Position numbers and translations under genes: made by a program. This document shows, piece by piece, positions 13,950 through 63,889 of a stretch of 64,000 nt of DNA. Numbering within the stretch: position 1 is the first letter of the stretch; each line of letters starts with the position of its first letter. Source of the DNA: Scatophagus argus (taxonomy: Eukaryota; Chordata; Actinopteri; Scatophagidae); NCBI RefSeq assembly GCF_020382885.2, contig NC_058502.1:7015501-7079500 (forward strand). The letters run 5' to 3'. A model generated the notes under the pieces. It worked only from the letters and a program-made list of their open reading frames with translations. It ran no database searches and was not told where the DNA came from.

Positions 13950-13981
<32 letters not shown>
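13950..13981. repeat. (GT)n microsatellite
   Basis: About 16 GT units, lying just upstream (in minus-strand transcription sense) of the candidate exon at 13,811. Confidence 0.95.
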
Positions 13982-13984
<3 letters not shown>

Positions 13985-14624
13985 ATGTTTGTCAACGCCC
14001 ATCGCCTCCGAGAGACAGGTTGATTTTTAAAATGACTGAAATGTGATCAGACTACTAAGCGAGGACCTGTGACATCTGATGGCGCATACCCATTATCGGA
14101 CTGACTGCTAAACCTGTTCTTTTCACTGTTAATGGGCTGATGCATTGAAGGAGACTTATATAGAAGTACATATAGCCTAGTGTTGGTGTGATAATGTGTA
14201 TCGGGCTCTGGTGCATGCATTAGTTTCTGTAGGCATCCAAGCGTCTGATAAGAAAGAAATCTGGCAACATATAAAAACTTGTAGGACCCGCAACCAAATT
14301 AAAATAAAATCCACTGCTTCAGTTTGCTTATCTTAATATTCAGTCATCACATATTGCTTGAAGAAAGAGTCTGCAAAGTAAAAAAAAATAATAATACTGA
14401 ATTAAAGTGAATTAAAGAAAAATCCACAGAGCAAAGAGGCTCCAGCTGCAAGACGTTAGATGTCGCTAAATCACCACTCTGCTGTAGTTTTTCTGCTCTC
14501 CATGTGCCGACACCCAACGCTCGTCTCATACTTTACATGTAGATGTAATAAAACCAAAGAGCTCTCACTTTGATATCTTTTTCCGGACACCAGAATTAAA
14601 GGCTGACAGGCCTTGAGCCAAACT

Positions 14625-14770
14625 GAGTATCAGTGTTGGAATAAGGAAGTAGTTTACATTTACCGCACTTAAGTACAAGTTTGAGGTGCTTATGCTTTAC
14701 CTGACTATTTTAATTTTATGCTACTTTATACATCTGCTCCACTACGGACTTAAAGAGTAAAGTATCATCA
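14625..14770. repeat. Dispersed teleost repeat ('AGTGTTGGA..TACTTTATAC' type)
   Basis: It opens with 'CAGTGTTGGAATAAG' and contains 'TTTATGCTACTTTATACATC' and 'CTCCACTAC', phrases of an abundant fish repeat rich in ACTTAAGTA. A relative is at 39.07-39.27 kb. The copy is degraded and its edges are uncertain. Confidence 0.5.
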
Positions 14771-14871
14771 GATGTGTTGATTCTGAATGTTTGTGATAAA
14801 CTGAAGAATGAAGTGTTCCTTTATGGGTAGAATAGAATTTTCCCACTTCTTAAAAATATAGTATGTAACAT

Positions 14872-15232
14872 TTGAAGAAGAAGAAGAATCAGCTTTATTG
14901 ACAGTATATATATTTTTACATACACACACTGAATTCGTCTTCTGCATTTGACCCATCCTTAGTTGAACACACACATGCAACACCCGGCAAATTACATGCA
15001 GTGAAACACACACAGGAGCAGTGGGCAGCATCAAGCGCCCGGGGAGCATATTGGGGGGGTTAAGTGCCATGCTCAAGGGCACATCAGCCGGCTAATGAAC
15101 GGGGGGAGCATTTGTCGCATTAATCACTCCACCACACCCAAATTCTTCCTGCCCATCCGGTGGGGGAATCGAACTGGTGCCCCTCCGATCACAAGCCGCT
15201 TCTCCAACCTCTAGGCCACGGCTGCCCCCCAT
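14872..15232 (-). mobile_element. tRNA-derived SINE, minus orientation
   Basis: Read on the minus strand, the head has a pol III A-box-like 'TGGCCTAGAGGTTGG' and a B-box 'GGTTCGATTCC', about 45 bases apart. The body follows, then a tail that on the plus strand reads GAAGAAGAAGAATCAGCTTTATTGAC. This is the layout of a fish tRNA-derived SINE. I found no clear target-site duplication by eye. Confidence 0.75.
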
Positions 15233-15849
15233 TTTATGCAATAAAATGTCTAAAAACGACTAGACCTTTGTTATATCTTTTGTGGAGATAGCAGCTACCT
15301 TGTCTGTGAACTTTTCTGCTCACGTCACACATGTTGAGAATTGAAATTCCTCATCATTACTCATTTACTTGCATGATTTTCTTTTTAGACATATTGTATG
15401 AGCAGTGTTGGAGGGAGTCTGAGAACCAGAAACTCATTGCCAACCGCTTCACTATAATTGTTGTGCATATAACAAATGAGGAACTTGAATAAGCATTCCT
15501 GCTCAATATTTTTCACATATTTTGTCATATTTTCAGTTACAATACTGTAGTTATTATTAACTGTATTTAGCCTATGCATATGCATAAGCATCACACTGTG
15601 CTTTGCAGCAGATTTTACTTAGTTTGTAAAGGGCTATTATGAAAAATTATATAGTGAGTGGTGGTTTAGCATCATCTACGACACAGCTTTGTCTTTTTTG
15701 TCCATATATTGGAAAACTCTCTGTAATATGAAAGGTTTCAATATGCTGCAAGAGAGTAATGATGAGATTCCTTGACAGTTTTGACACTTGATGTTTATTT
15801 TCTTTTTATTTCATTATTTCATCATTATTTTCCTCCTAAAAGTTAGGAA

Positions 15850-16700
15850 TATGCTGAAACTGGCATAAATTTAAGCTCGGTTAACTACCAACAGCTACTA
15901 CCAACGATTTTTTTTAATTTAAACTACAGAGTGATCATCTTCATTATACACAATCTATGCTCCGCTCTGAGCAGTGGCATTGGAGCTCTGTCCTGGATGA
16001 GTGGAGATGGGCTGAGGCAGGGAGGACCGACCCGAAAACAGCGAGACAAACAGCCACTGAGTGTAGCAGTTACAGAAGGAAAGACTCGGGTAAGTAAACC
16101 CGGGACGTTGAATAAAATTGGTTAAGGCTAATAAACGCAACGTTTTTGTTTCGCACAGCCAAAGTTGGCAGCTATGTATTTTACGCGACAGTGCGAAACG
16201 AGTCGCCAGTCTTAGCTAGGTTAGTTTATCGCGTAACTTTAGTTTAACGTTAGATAAAAGTAGCCAGTAAAGCGCTCACGTTAGGCCCAGCAACACACGA
16301 ATGGCAGCTTTTATGTGTTTAATTAATACTACACGCGGTGGTTTGTAAATAAGTTTGTGGTGTGAGGTAACGCAGTTGCTAATAGCAGGCTAACCTGAGC
16401 CATATCTCCCAGTCAAATTTAGGCCAGCCAGAGTCGCTCATGCTGCTAACGCAAATGTTATGTGGTAATATGTCGTGTCTGACGTCCGCTAACGTTAGCT
16501 GTTTGTGTTTGCAACGTTAAATGTTATTTTTACGTTATCCTACGCGGAAATGCTAAGCTCGTTGGCTTGTTAAGTTGGACTGTTCAAGTAACTCATCCCA
16601 TACTAGTAGCTGACGTTTAACTTGTGAGCGTTTTCATTTTGTCCTGCTCTGGATACTCACAAACACTCACTTGTCAAACTGGACCCTGCCTGATCGAATA
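15850..16700 (+). promoter_or_regulatory. Probable plekha1 promoter / first-intron start region
   Basis: The segment is locally CpG-rich and contains a cluster of ACGTTA-type motifs: 16,245, 16,277, 16,490, 16,513 and 16,531. The perfect 12-base palindrome GCTAACGTTAGC is at 16,488-16,499. It surrounds the candidate first exon ending at 16,089. No TATA box is evident. The assignment rests on position and composition. Confidence 0.35.
15997..16089 (+). other. Candidate 5' exon of plekha1 (3' part shown)
   Basis: A consensus donor CGG|GTAAGT follows 16,089. The next strong acceptor is at 19,607, so this could be the upstream exon that plekha1 needs. An ATG at 15,997 opens 31 codons to the donor without a stop, in phase 0, and stays in frame through the first 78 bases of the next exon to the conserved start at 19,686. 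The exon is more likely 5' UTR, since the known family starts at the MPYVDRQ methionine, but an extended isoform is possible. The transcription start is not determined. Confidence 0.45.
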
Positions 16701-19100
16701 GTTTGTGACGGCCAAAGCCTGTCAAACCTGCTGGACTAATGTGCTGCCCTCAGAGACCAGAAATCAGCTGAACTGGAATGACCTGTTCCACCTTTGACCT
16801 GTAGAGAGCCAGTGAGCTCCCAGCCCTGACCCTCCATTCCTCTGGTCCACTGGAAGTGGTTTTTATCGTATAGGATCACGTTAACTACTAACTTACTGCA
16901 ACAGATAATAATGAACCTTAGTCCCCTCAAATTTAGGCTTGCTGTGTAGTTCATGTACATGTGTATTTAAGCTACAGGTAGGCGGAGATTATAGCAAGAC
17001 AAGTCTTCTTCTGTACAGTTACTTTTTACAGCTGTTGCTTAACTTTCAGTGATACGGCAATGGTCTAAGATCATAAAAGGAAATTATAGACCGGGCAGTG
17101 CAGCTGGTCCTTCTGTGTTGTTTTTTTAACTTGTCCTGTGTGACCAGTTGTCTACCATGTAATGAGGGCAAAGCCCACCAGCAAATGTGATGAGTCAGTT
17201 TACCAGGACAACATTTGATCTACAAGCAAGTCAGCATAAATCTTTATCAAAGCTTTATCTTGTCATAGTTAGACCTTTAAACTTGCTTGTCTTTTGCTTT
17301 CTGATTTGCATATTTCCATTTACGAACGTGTCCTTGTCGTTTTTATCTTGTTCTCTGTCACTCAGTCTTTTGAAGCGTTTTGCTGACATTACACAGGAAG
17401 CCCTGCTTTGTAACACCCACTTGTGAGCCCAGACAGAATGAGTGCACTTGTACATGTGCTGTAGTCTCCTGGCAATTATCTGTTTGTGAAATATCTTGGT
17501 TATGTGTTTGAGCATGTAAACGTCATATCCTGGCTTCAAAGACCTGGCATAATCACCTAGAAACTGGGATACCTGTGTGTGTTTGTCCTTTGCACAGTGG
17601 AGAGATTACACAAGTACTGTAAAGTACTTTAATTAGTTATGTGATTTGAGGTAGAATTAGATATATATTGACCAAATTGGAAATATTCCAGCAGACATGA
17701 GCCAATTGCAGATGTGCAGTAAGTAATAAGAATTTGCTTTAAAGATATGTTTAGGTGATTTAGAAAATGTGTCTCTGTTCCACAGCTCGTCCACCAGATA
17801 GCAATGACAAGTTTATTTTTCAGCTTGTGGATTATTTGCACGTCAGCATTTGCTGTAACATATCTGTTCATTTTGAGACATATTTCTGACTGGCCTCCGG
17901 TCAAATCTGAGTCTAATATTCACACTCTATTAGCTCTGTTTTTGGTCTCAACCCCCAAGGGGAATATTTGACTCTTTAGCTGCTGAAGGCTCCACCATGT
18001 TTTCCAGCTAGTTGTTTTTGCTCACTGTGTCTGTCTGCTGTTTGATGCTTTGCAGGTAATATGAAGTAGGTTGTAATATGAAGTAGAACATTTATGCTCG
18101 AAAGAAACTGCCTGTAGCAAATTCAACTCTGTGAATGTGGTCAGTTTGATCCAAAACAGTAAAGCTGGCAGTTTGACACCTAAGCAAAAAGCTGAAACTA
18201 TTAAGCTGAGAGAAGCTGCAGATTAAGGTGATCATTCACTGTGGATTCACCACTCCCTCTCATATTTCATATTTTCAGTAAAAATATGTATATATATATT
18301 GATAAGAGCCACTTAAAATGTAGTGCTCGGTACATATGTGTTTATGTTAAAAAATAAATTACCTATGCCCTCAGTTTTATTTGTAAACTCTCAAAAATCC
18401 AGTATCTTACAATAGTAAAGTCTACGTGGTGTGTGTGATTGCCTGTTCAACCATGTCGGGGTTTTGTTTCACGTCGTGTCTAACATCCATTCTGCATCAC
18501 TGCCGTGCACATCACCTAATTTACATGATCGCTAAACTCGACAGAGGCGGCTCTCACTCTCACATGACAATTACTGTTTGTGTAGTGTTGAGATGGTCGC
18601 CTGTGACAGCATTGCTCCTTTTTCGTGCCGTTTTGTCAAATAGGGTGACTCGGGTAGATGCAGGGGCTAACTGAGATGCTCTCAACTCAGAGTCCATGCA
18701 TAACAACCGGGCCTTTTGTCCCTGCTTTGCCCCCCATCCACCCACACAGTGCTCATAATGTCCTGGAGAAAGAGCGTCTTTATCTCTGCTTTCCAAAGAC
18801 TCATCTCAATCACATATTTTAGGCACAGTCCAAAAAGACAGCAGCTTAAACACGACATTATGCCTGCAGTAATGCTGCGCCCACCCACACAAGTTTTGAC
18901 AGTGACATGCCTGCGTTCACACTCTTTAGGACCAAACAGATCTAATCATTCACTCTGAGCTCTGGGTTTCAGGGATGTGTCAGACAAACAGCAGGTTAAA
19001 TATTACAGATTTTCTCCTGCACGGCTCCTGAGGGCATTTGTGTTGTTTCTTTGTGTCGAACATGGCTGAGCACAGTGGCTTGTGTCTTTTTCTTTCTTTC

Positions 19101-19122
19101 TTTTTTTTTTTTTTTTTTTTTT
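19101..19122. repeat. Poly(T) run
   Basis: A 22-base T tract in the region upstream of plekha1 exon 2, followed by a purine-rich stretch at 19,140-19,390. Confidence 0.9.
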
Positions 19123-19397
19123 AGACCATACTCAAGTGGGTGCTCAGCTGTGGAGGGAGAGGGAGGAGATAGAAGGGGCTGGCCAGAGGCTTGCCAAATC
19201 GGATGAGAGAGCAGTTGGGAGGAGATAGCACCAAAAAAAAAAAGTGAGAGAGGAGAGCAGAGGACAGCAAGACAAGAAGAGGGAGAAGGGAAGAAAAAGA
19301 GAGAGCGAGCCAGTGTGGGTAGAGGGGAAGGTAGACGAGAGAGTGACAGTGTGTTACAAGAGAAAAAAAGACAGCAAGAGAGAGTGGGTGAGGCTGA

Positions 19398-19408
19398 TAT
19401 AAAAGGAT
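19398..19408 (+). promoter_or_regulatory. TATA-like box, possible alternative plekha1 promoter
   Basis: GATATAAAAGG lies about 290 bases upstream of the plekha1 start codon, with an E-box (CACATG) near 19,431. It could serve an alternative first exon joined by the acceptor at 19,607, or be fortuitous. Confidence 0.2.
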
Positions 19409-19607
19409 AAAGGCGGGGTTGTGGTTTTGTCACATGATCCCTGGCAGACTGTAGCCTAGTGAGCTCCAGGTGGCAGAGAGACCAGAGATACAGTAGATAC
19501 AGAGAGAAAGAGAAAGAGGGAGCAGGGCACGCAAGTCTGTTTCACCACACAGACAGCCGATTTACTACATCTCTCTCTTTCCACTCTTTTTCTTTTCTGT
19601 CCGTTAG

Positions 19608-30735
<11,128 letters not shown>

Positions 30736-31437
30736 GCCACCAAGCTGGACGTTAAAACGTGTTTATCTGAATGGAGACTCCCTGCACAAGGAGGAAACCG
30801 GTGTGCGAGAGGTGTTTGAAAAGGGCAGGCACTGGTTTTCGAACCAAAGCTGTTTGCTGACATCACAAACTCAACTTTTGGGCTCCTCCGTCAGTGCCGT
30901 CAGTGTGCTAGAGGAACAAGTTTGGTCACCACTGAACTGCACTCGTGTGCCAAAGATGACCCGGCCTTCACCCGCACCCATCTGCCTGCCTGCTGTCACA
31001 TTTACAGTCCTCTATTTATTTACTAAGAGCTGTTGTTGTCAAACAGAGCTACAAATTTCAGTTTACTCATGGTGATTAGAATTCAGCGAGAGCTTTATTT
31101 TAACATGTACAGGCACAGCGATGTGTTCGATGGTCGGAGGCGAGTGGAAGATTGTTTGTAAACCACTTTGTGCCAAGAAAAAGGGGAGCTTTCAAGTGCA
31201 GACTATTTCCTCTCGTCTGAAAAGAGTGTTTAAACTGAGAACGGGCTTTTCGTCACCTCTCTGATCTACTAATTTTAACTGTGTGGTCCATTCACACTTT
31301 CTTCTGTAACCTTGGATTTGTCTGCTGTTTTTGGCCAGCGTTGGGATACGCGTCAGGCCTTTTCTGAGGTCAGATCCTCACTCTAATGCTAATACAAAGA
31401 TTCTGGACTTGTCTAGGACTAGATGCAGAATGTTGAA

Positions 31438-31443
31438 AATAAA
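31438..31443 (+). terminator. Possible proximal poly(A) signal of plekha1
   Basis: AATAAA about 700 bases after the stop codon. Use of this site would give a short 3' UTR. Confidence 0.4.
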
Positions 31444-32391
31444 AGTGTGTATAATAATAATAATAATAATGATGATAATAATAAGACCAAATGTATTGCT
31501 GCAAGAATTTTTTTTTAAAACCGTCGTCAAGCCTTTTGACTTAAATTTCTTTTTATTTCCTCACTGTCGCTGACCATAAGCTAAAGTCGCTTACATGTAA
31601 ATCTACAGTACATAGTTTTTACAGTCAGTCAGCCTGTGGTAGAGAAGTGAAAGTTTGACTGTGCAGAAGCATGAAAGAAAAATCATTTCTGGAAGCCATC
31701 GCAGTACGTGCATCACTTCTCTGTGCGGACTTCATTTCAGCATATGAGACTTGGAGGACTCAGTGCTGCTTGATGGCGTGCAGAAAGGAACAACAGGGTT
31801 ATGAGTTGACAAGGAATTCACTTGTATACATTTTGTAATTAATAGTAACAAAAGCTTCAACAATGGGGCTGAGTAAGTTATAGATCAGCTTCATGTCCTG
31901 ACAGACACATGAGTTCACTCAATCTGTAATCCGTTATTTTAAGATTATGCTGTATGAACGTCTTGTAAACATTGTGGTTTAACAGAAAAAACAACATTCA
32001 AGCTCAGACACTCCGTTGCATGTTAACATTTCTATGGTTCCTCAGATGATCTTTGTGTTTTTAGTTTTTTCATTTATCTACGGTCACTCACTGTGTTGTG
32101 TGTTTGCAGAATAGAGGTGTGTGCAGTTGATTTATTATTTTTGTATGCTTTTAAATGTTTCCTGATTGTATTCCTTGTACCTGTGTTTTGGGAGGCAGCT
32201 GCCTTGTGGTTTTATTAAGTCCCACTGTAGTCCTGCTAAATAATACACACTAATCTTGTTTTTTTTTTGTTTTTTTTTGTTGAAGTGCCTGCTTAAATTC
32301 AGCCCAACAAAATTCAAGCTTGTTCACCCTGTGCCGGTCTGGAGTCATTGGTTTGAATTGTCTCTATTTATTTTGTGGATGACTTGAAAGA

Positions 32392-32397
32392 AATAAA
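32392..32397 (+). terminator. Probable distal poly(A) signal of plekha1
   Basis: AATAAA followed within about 30 bases by a TG-rich segment (TGTGCTGAGGCCTTCTGAGAGTGTC contains the TGTG/GTGT elements). It is the last good signal before the spacer to htra1. Confidence 0.55.
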
Positions 32398-32419
32398 TAC
32401 TGAAAATGTGCTGAGGCCT

Positions 32420-34855
32420 TCTGAGAGTGTCATTCAACAGGACGATTTATTTATCTCCAAAGAGCATGATTAGTCTGAAGTCAGAGTTTTAGTTTAGTCT
32501 GGAAAAAACAAAAAAGATACACTGTGGCCATTCATCGCTCATCGTGGCTCCTTCTGCCCTCGTGTGGTGAAAGGAGGAACTTCACTCTAGTGATGTGGAC
32601 TGATTGAAAACATGGCGATGTACAGTTTACATCAGTTAGGATTCATGATCAATTCACAGTATGCCACAGTGGCCACTTTGGAGAGCTAATTGCAAATAAA
32701 GTCAGAGTGCAGGCTGATTAACCAAGCTTCATCAAACCTTTAAAGTAAAATGACAGTAAAATATGATCTGCAAATTACAAAGTTATGCAATGTTAGTCCT
32801 GTAATTAACACCAGGGCACATTAAATATTGACAAATTTATACAGAACAACACATCAAAGAATCAAACTGCTGCTTAGTGCGTTGAACTGTTTTAACTTCA
32901 ACAACTGATTTAGTTTGTTTTTAGCTGCAATGTGCTTTCTTTGGACTGATCACATCACAATATGATCCCACTGAAAGCTGAATTACAGAGTTGACCACTC
33001 TGTTTATGAATTTATATAAGAACCCCAGAAAAAACCACACCAAATGTAAACTTACTTGTTCCTTTTATTTGTCACTGTGATCACAGGGAAAATCTATTTT
33101 TTTCTCAGCGTGTATGCAGGGATGGAAGACGTGTCCTTGTGCTTCATGTGCAGATGGGATTACAAAGTGACTGTGGATTCAGTATGTGTACTGAAGTACT
33201 GCGGCCAGGCAGTATATACAGCTTTTGGATGTACTGAAAACTATAATAGTTTTTTTTTAACCCCATCTTTACATAGTACATCTCAGCTCCTTATTGGAGG
33301 ATGCATGACTTTGGTGTGGCTTCAGCCAGGCCCCATGTGGACTCCGAGGGGCCCCCTTTCAGCCAAGGCACCGTCGCAGACAGGAGTGGAGAGATCACAC
33401 AGACCTCAGTGGCGTCCATCCTTGGCTACGCTCTCTGGCCTCGGTTGGAGAGTGGGTGTATCTTCAACATGAGGTTGTTTTCATCTGCAGATTTTCCCAT
33501 GTTTCTCGCCTCCGTCCCGGTGCTTCAAAGAGTGTTGCCACATAATGACCGTGATGCCGTAAGGCCTAACTACTGCTGTGTGAGTTTAATTCATCACATC
33601 AGTCAACATTGTGGTTTGTTGCATATCAAAATGACATGAAGCTCAAATTCTCAGGCTCAGACATGAGTGTGCCCTCATACTCAGAACAGTTTTTTGGTTT
33701 GCAGGTCTACATGGTGCACTCTTACTGTTCCTTTGAGAGAATATGAGTGTACTTGGTTCCCTTTCTGCCCCTCTCTAATTGCCTTTTGGATAGGGAGGCT
33801 TGTGTTTCCCACAGCTCTGGTGCACCACGGGGGGGCCTCGTCCCTCCCTTCCTTAGGAGCGGGTTTCTCCCCTCCGTGCAGCCCCACCATTTAAACCATT
33901 AATACGACCCTGTGCCCATAATCAATCACATTCTGCTGAGGTGTTTTATGACAATGATTCATTGCCTCAGTGTTTACTGGATTCTTTTACTGCTCACCAC
34001 AGACATCTAAAACAGAGATCTGTTGTTTGCCAACTCTAAAACTTGGTCCCTTAATACTGGACATGTGTGTCATATCAACAAACAGATTATTATTTATGTA
34101 TGGTATAAAATTAAAAAATTAGTTTTCCATTAATTATGTGACACAAGTGGTTACTAGAAGAAATGTTTAGAGTTTTCTTTGGTTGATATACTGTACACTT
34201 TTGGGAGGCAATGATTGTGTTTATTTGGATATCCTCATTAGATGTTGTTTATTTCCCCGCCAGCTTGCTGGTCGTAGCCCACAAAGCTGGAACAAGATCA
34301 TCATGTATGTAGTAATGATGTTGTCTTTCAGTTTTGCAATTAGAACAAATTTGGCTGTTCATAAGTGAAAGTGCAACATTGAACTCCACAAATCCCACAA
34401 TCCACCCAGCTTTTTTTTTTCCTTTTTTGCCACCACTAAATAGCCATCAGGCTTGTGTGGATGCCAGGAGTGACTAACTCATGAAGGGAGTAGTTAAAAA
34501 CAACACGCAGGAAATAAGCCTGCAGGATGTGTGGAGGGCTGTGCGGCAAATAAAACATCTGAGCTGCGTGGCCCCTTCCGCTAAAGGGCTTTTCATTCTC
34601 TATTTTTAGTTATAAATAATTAAATCACGGTCAATATCAGCTCCAGAGGTGTATTTACACGACCTTAATTGCCCTGGAGGGGAGCAGCAGAGAGAATTTA
34701 CACAACTTGGAAGCTTTTCTGCAATGTTTGGAAAATATGGATCTTTTGTGTCGCTGCCCTTCAGTAAATATTCATTTTCCACACTGTGTCATTTTCGACT
34801 CTTTTCTCTGTTTTTGTTTGTCGTTTGTTTTTATTTGTGCTCATCCCAACGGAGC
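32420..34855. other. Intergenic spacer plekha1-htra1
   Basis: No convincing exon. A 112-codon frame at 33,301-33,639 lacks splice context and family resemblance. In human the primate-specific ARMS2 lies in this interval; nothing resembling it is seen here. Confidence 0.6.
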
Positions 34856-34859
34856 TTCT

Positions 34860-35142
34860 CCGTTCACTACGTCACGTGGACGCACCAATCACCGGGCCTG
34901 CTGTAATTATCTAGAAAGTGAGTTGCTTTTCTGATGCGGTGCCAGCAAAAACGTGAAGTCGCGTAATTGGCCGCGCAGCGGAGTCTCAGTTAAATGCCTC
35001 TCCAGCTGAAGTGACTCCCCCTCCCTCAGCACTACTGAGCTCTCCCATCCCATAACACTGCACGCAGAGAGCGCACTTTTGGACCCCTTTTAAACTTTCT
35101 ATTTAACTTTTTGAAATCTTATTATTATTGTTAGTTTGAAAC
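34860..35142 (+). promoter_or_regulatory. htra1 proximal promoter and 5' UTR
   Basis: The segment is GC-richer and CpG-containing. It has TACGTCACGTG (a CRE/E-box composite, 34,868-34,878), a CCAAT box at 34,884-34,888 and GCGCAGCGGA near 34,972. There is no clear TATA box. The start codon at 35,143 has A at -3. The transcription start is not determinable by eye. Confidence 0.55.
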
Positions 35143-61036
<25,894 letters not shown>

Positions 61037-61540
61037 CCCTCCAGAAATCACACTTCAGGAGGTGAAGCTAAACTTAACTCAACGCCAGTGGACCTTATAT
61101 TGGAGACAGGCTTCTACTGACACGCCCTCTCCCTGTGGCCAATGAGGCCAGTGATGCCACACATCCAGGAAAATTCTGGCTTTGCCTTGAAAGGAATGAC
61201 TGTAAAGATGCTTTAAAAACAGTGCTGTACTTCTATGTGTGTTTTCACTTTCAGTCTTTAATGCTTTGCTCAATGCTACTACTGTTTGGTCACAAACATA
61301 AGAGTCTGGTTATTGGCATATTGTTGTTATTTGCTTTCTCTTGTTTTGTGTCTTTTTTTAATATTGACTTTTGTTCAGTCAAGTCTTCCACTGCAATTTT
61401 AAGCAATTTAGAGACTCGCTGAGCAAATCTGAATTGTATAATTGTTGTTTTCTAAACTTCTTTTTTAAAGTACTGTAGAATGTTTGTGTTGGTTATGTGA
61501 TGTACACTGAGAAGAAAATAAAAGGTTTACCTTCTTTTGT
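61037..61540 (+). other. htra1 3' UTR
   Basis: Non-coding sequence between the stop and the poly(A) signal at 61,517. No structured element was noticed. Confidence 0.7.
61517..61522 (+). terminator. htra1 poly(A) signal
   Basis: AATAAA about 480 bases after the stop codon, followed by a T-rich segment (CTTCTTTTGTCTG). It is the first canonical signal downstream of htra1. Confidence 0.7.
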
Positions 61541-61602
61541 CTGACGCTCATCACTTTTTTTTCCATTTCTCTGTCACTCAGCTTCACAGACATATAAACA
61601 AA

Positions 61603-61650
61603 CACACCCACACACACGCACACGCACACACACACAGACACACACACACT
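61603..61650. repeat. (CA)n microsatellite, imperfect
   Basis: CA units interrupted by CG and GA, just past the htra1 end. Confidence 0.9.
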
Positions 61651-63885
61651 CCGAGATGGACAGCACACAGGCTGACAATATTTTCTTTGTGTGCATACAG
61701 AGTTTGCAAATGTTGCTCGTGCACACAAACTCACACAAAGGGGTCATAAAACCAATCGGGATCTGGTTTAAATTTCATTTTATTGCTTTCATATGGGCTT
61801 GATAGTGGTGTGGTGTGATTGTTGGGCCAGGGGCTCTGGAGGCTCACCTCAGAGACAGGAGTACAAGCCAAACTGAGATCTGACCCATGATGCAGTGGCC
61901 ACAGATGTGGGGCTCGCATGAATACACTTAATGTTTCGGGAGTGATTTTTGTTTACCACATAAATTTTGGATGAAGATGGTGAAGGAGACCTCGTGAGAA
62001 CTACAGAAACAAACAGCATCAAGATTTACAAGAAGGTCTCGGACTGAAAACTGATTCACGAAAACTGAAATCTGCAGTGGGAAAGCTTTTCTTCCGCATT
62101 ATTGTGACCCACAGTAACTAAAAACTAAGGCAAGATTAAACCAACCATCATCAGTTCTATAAATGAAAGATGGACGAACGTTCACTGGTGTGGCTACATA
62201 ATTTTTACATTGGAATTTCAAACCTTTAATAACCAATTGATGTTTATTCTTCACAGACATTTTTTTCCATTCCCAAACACCACATGGAAGTTATATTACC
62301 AAAAAATGCTTTCTCCTGATGTTAATGATGTTAGCCCACAGGCATGTATCATCATCACACATAATTTGAAGGGTTTTTTAACTTGTTTCAGTTACATATG
62401 GTCACATACTGGGTGCTCAGCCGATCGACAGCTACATATAGGCTACATTCATGGTCAAAGACTAAATCAATCATTTTGAAAACAAGCAGATTATTTTTTT
62501 AAAGCACTGAGACAGAGTCATGATAGCAAGTGTTGCTGCCATCTCATGGCTCTGTTTTAGTGTTGCAGTCTCTCATCTTAATTTACCCATACGACTACAA
62601 ATATTTCAGACAGATGTTCAACACCACGCCACAAGTTTAAATTTTGCTTGACAAAGGCACTGATTTATTCAAAAACATTCAGAGAGATGACAGTATATGT
62701 AGCACTGGACTCAGCTGTAAAAATTTGCCTGTTAATGAGATAATTACTGCCAATCTGCCTAGGCCAGAGCTCAAAACCGTCAGTCATCCAAGGTATGGCT
62801 GCATTACCTCACCATGAATGAGCCTTGATGTGGAGTGACAGTAACTCTGTCAGACCAGTACACGCACATGACCAGAAATATGTGTCTAACACCGACAGAA
62901 TATGTTGTATTTTTCATACTCTGCATCTAGAAACTGAGCGACCAAGACTGGTGTTGGGCATTTGGGCAGTTTTGATTTAAAACAGAACTCTTAAGCAGTA
63001 CAATAATATAGAAAACAGACATTACTAAATATGTGGGGCTGTGAACTCTGGTATTTTCTGCTCTTTTTCTTTGAGATGGAAAAAAATGTCATAAATATCG
63101 AAAAAAATCCAGATGTTTCTGAACTGAAATCAGCCATTTTCACAAAGGCCATCTTCATTATGACTTCCATGCTTTGAAGATGTTGTGATGTCTGTCTAGG
63201 CTGAGTATCGGTCATTTCAGTGTTGATACAGTTGGGACCACTTGGCCCTGCAGGCCCAGGCTGTTTATATAAGGTGCTATTCATTCATTTGACACCATCT
63301 GCACCACAGACCAGTGCCAGCCTTGGTGATACAGGCCTATGTGCTGTTTCCAGCACACTGCAGGTGTTTGAACATTCAGTCCAGTAAGCACATAACAATA
63401 GAACTTGGTCCTATGGGATTACATTACTGTTGACTGCAAAAGATTATATTTTATAATACCATAGGTACTATATCAAAGCAGTACACTTAAAATGTTTTTT
63501 TAGCTTACGTTCTACTGTTATTTCGAAAGAGCAAATGAAGGTAGTAGTACTGTGGTAAAGAGAATCCCTGACCTGGAGTAGATTAAAGAGACGAGCTTGA
63601 AATAGTTTATGTAACTTAAAGTGGTAAAACAAGATTTTTTTTTTTCTTTTGGCAGACCAGTTCAACCCAGAAAAGCTCCTTGCTAAAGGGTTGATTACCG
63701 AGTAAATATGAGAGAAATACTATAAACACACATATATTGAAGTACCTAAAGTCGTGATTAGATTTTAATTGTAAACTAGTGTGATGAAGTCCAGGAGCAC
63801 GCGATATAGCGGGTGCCGTTTCACTTTGGCACTTCTTCAACTTTTAATTAACTAATGTGGTCCAATGGTGCCCCCTATCGTATGT
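61651..63885. other. Intergenic, no gene recognised
   Basis: AT-rich sequence with short frames only and no recognised repeat family. Confidence 0.5.
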
Positions 63886-63889
63886 TATG

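Larger units (their letters stand above)
30736..32410 (+). other. plekha1 3' UTR
   Basis: Non-coding sequence from the stop to the distal poly(A) signal at 32,392. It contains an (ATA)n run at 31,449-31,482 and an internal AATAAA at 31,438. The end is inferred, not observed. Confidence 0.65.

Noticed and set aside
33301..33639. 112-codon open frame between plekha1 and htra1, at the place of human ARMS2
   Set aside because: No resemblance to ARMS2 or any family I know, and no splice or promoter context. ARMS2 is primate-specific.
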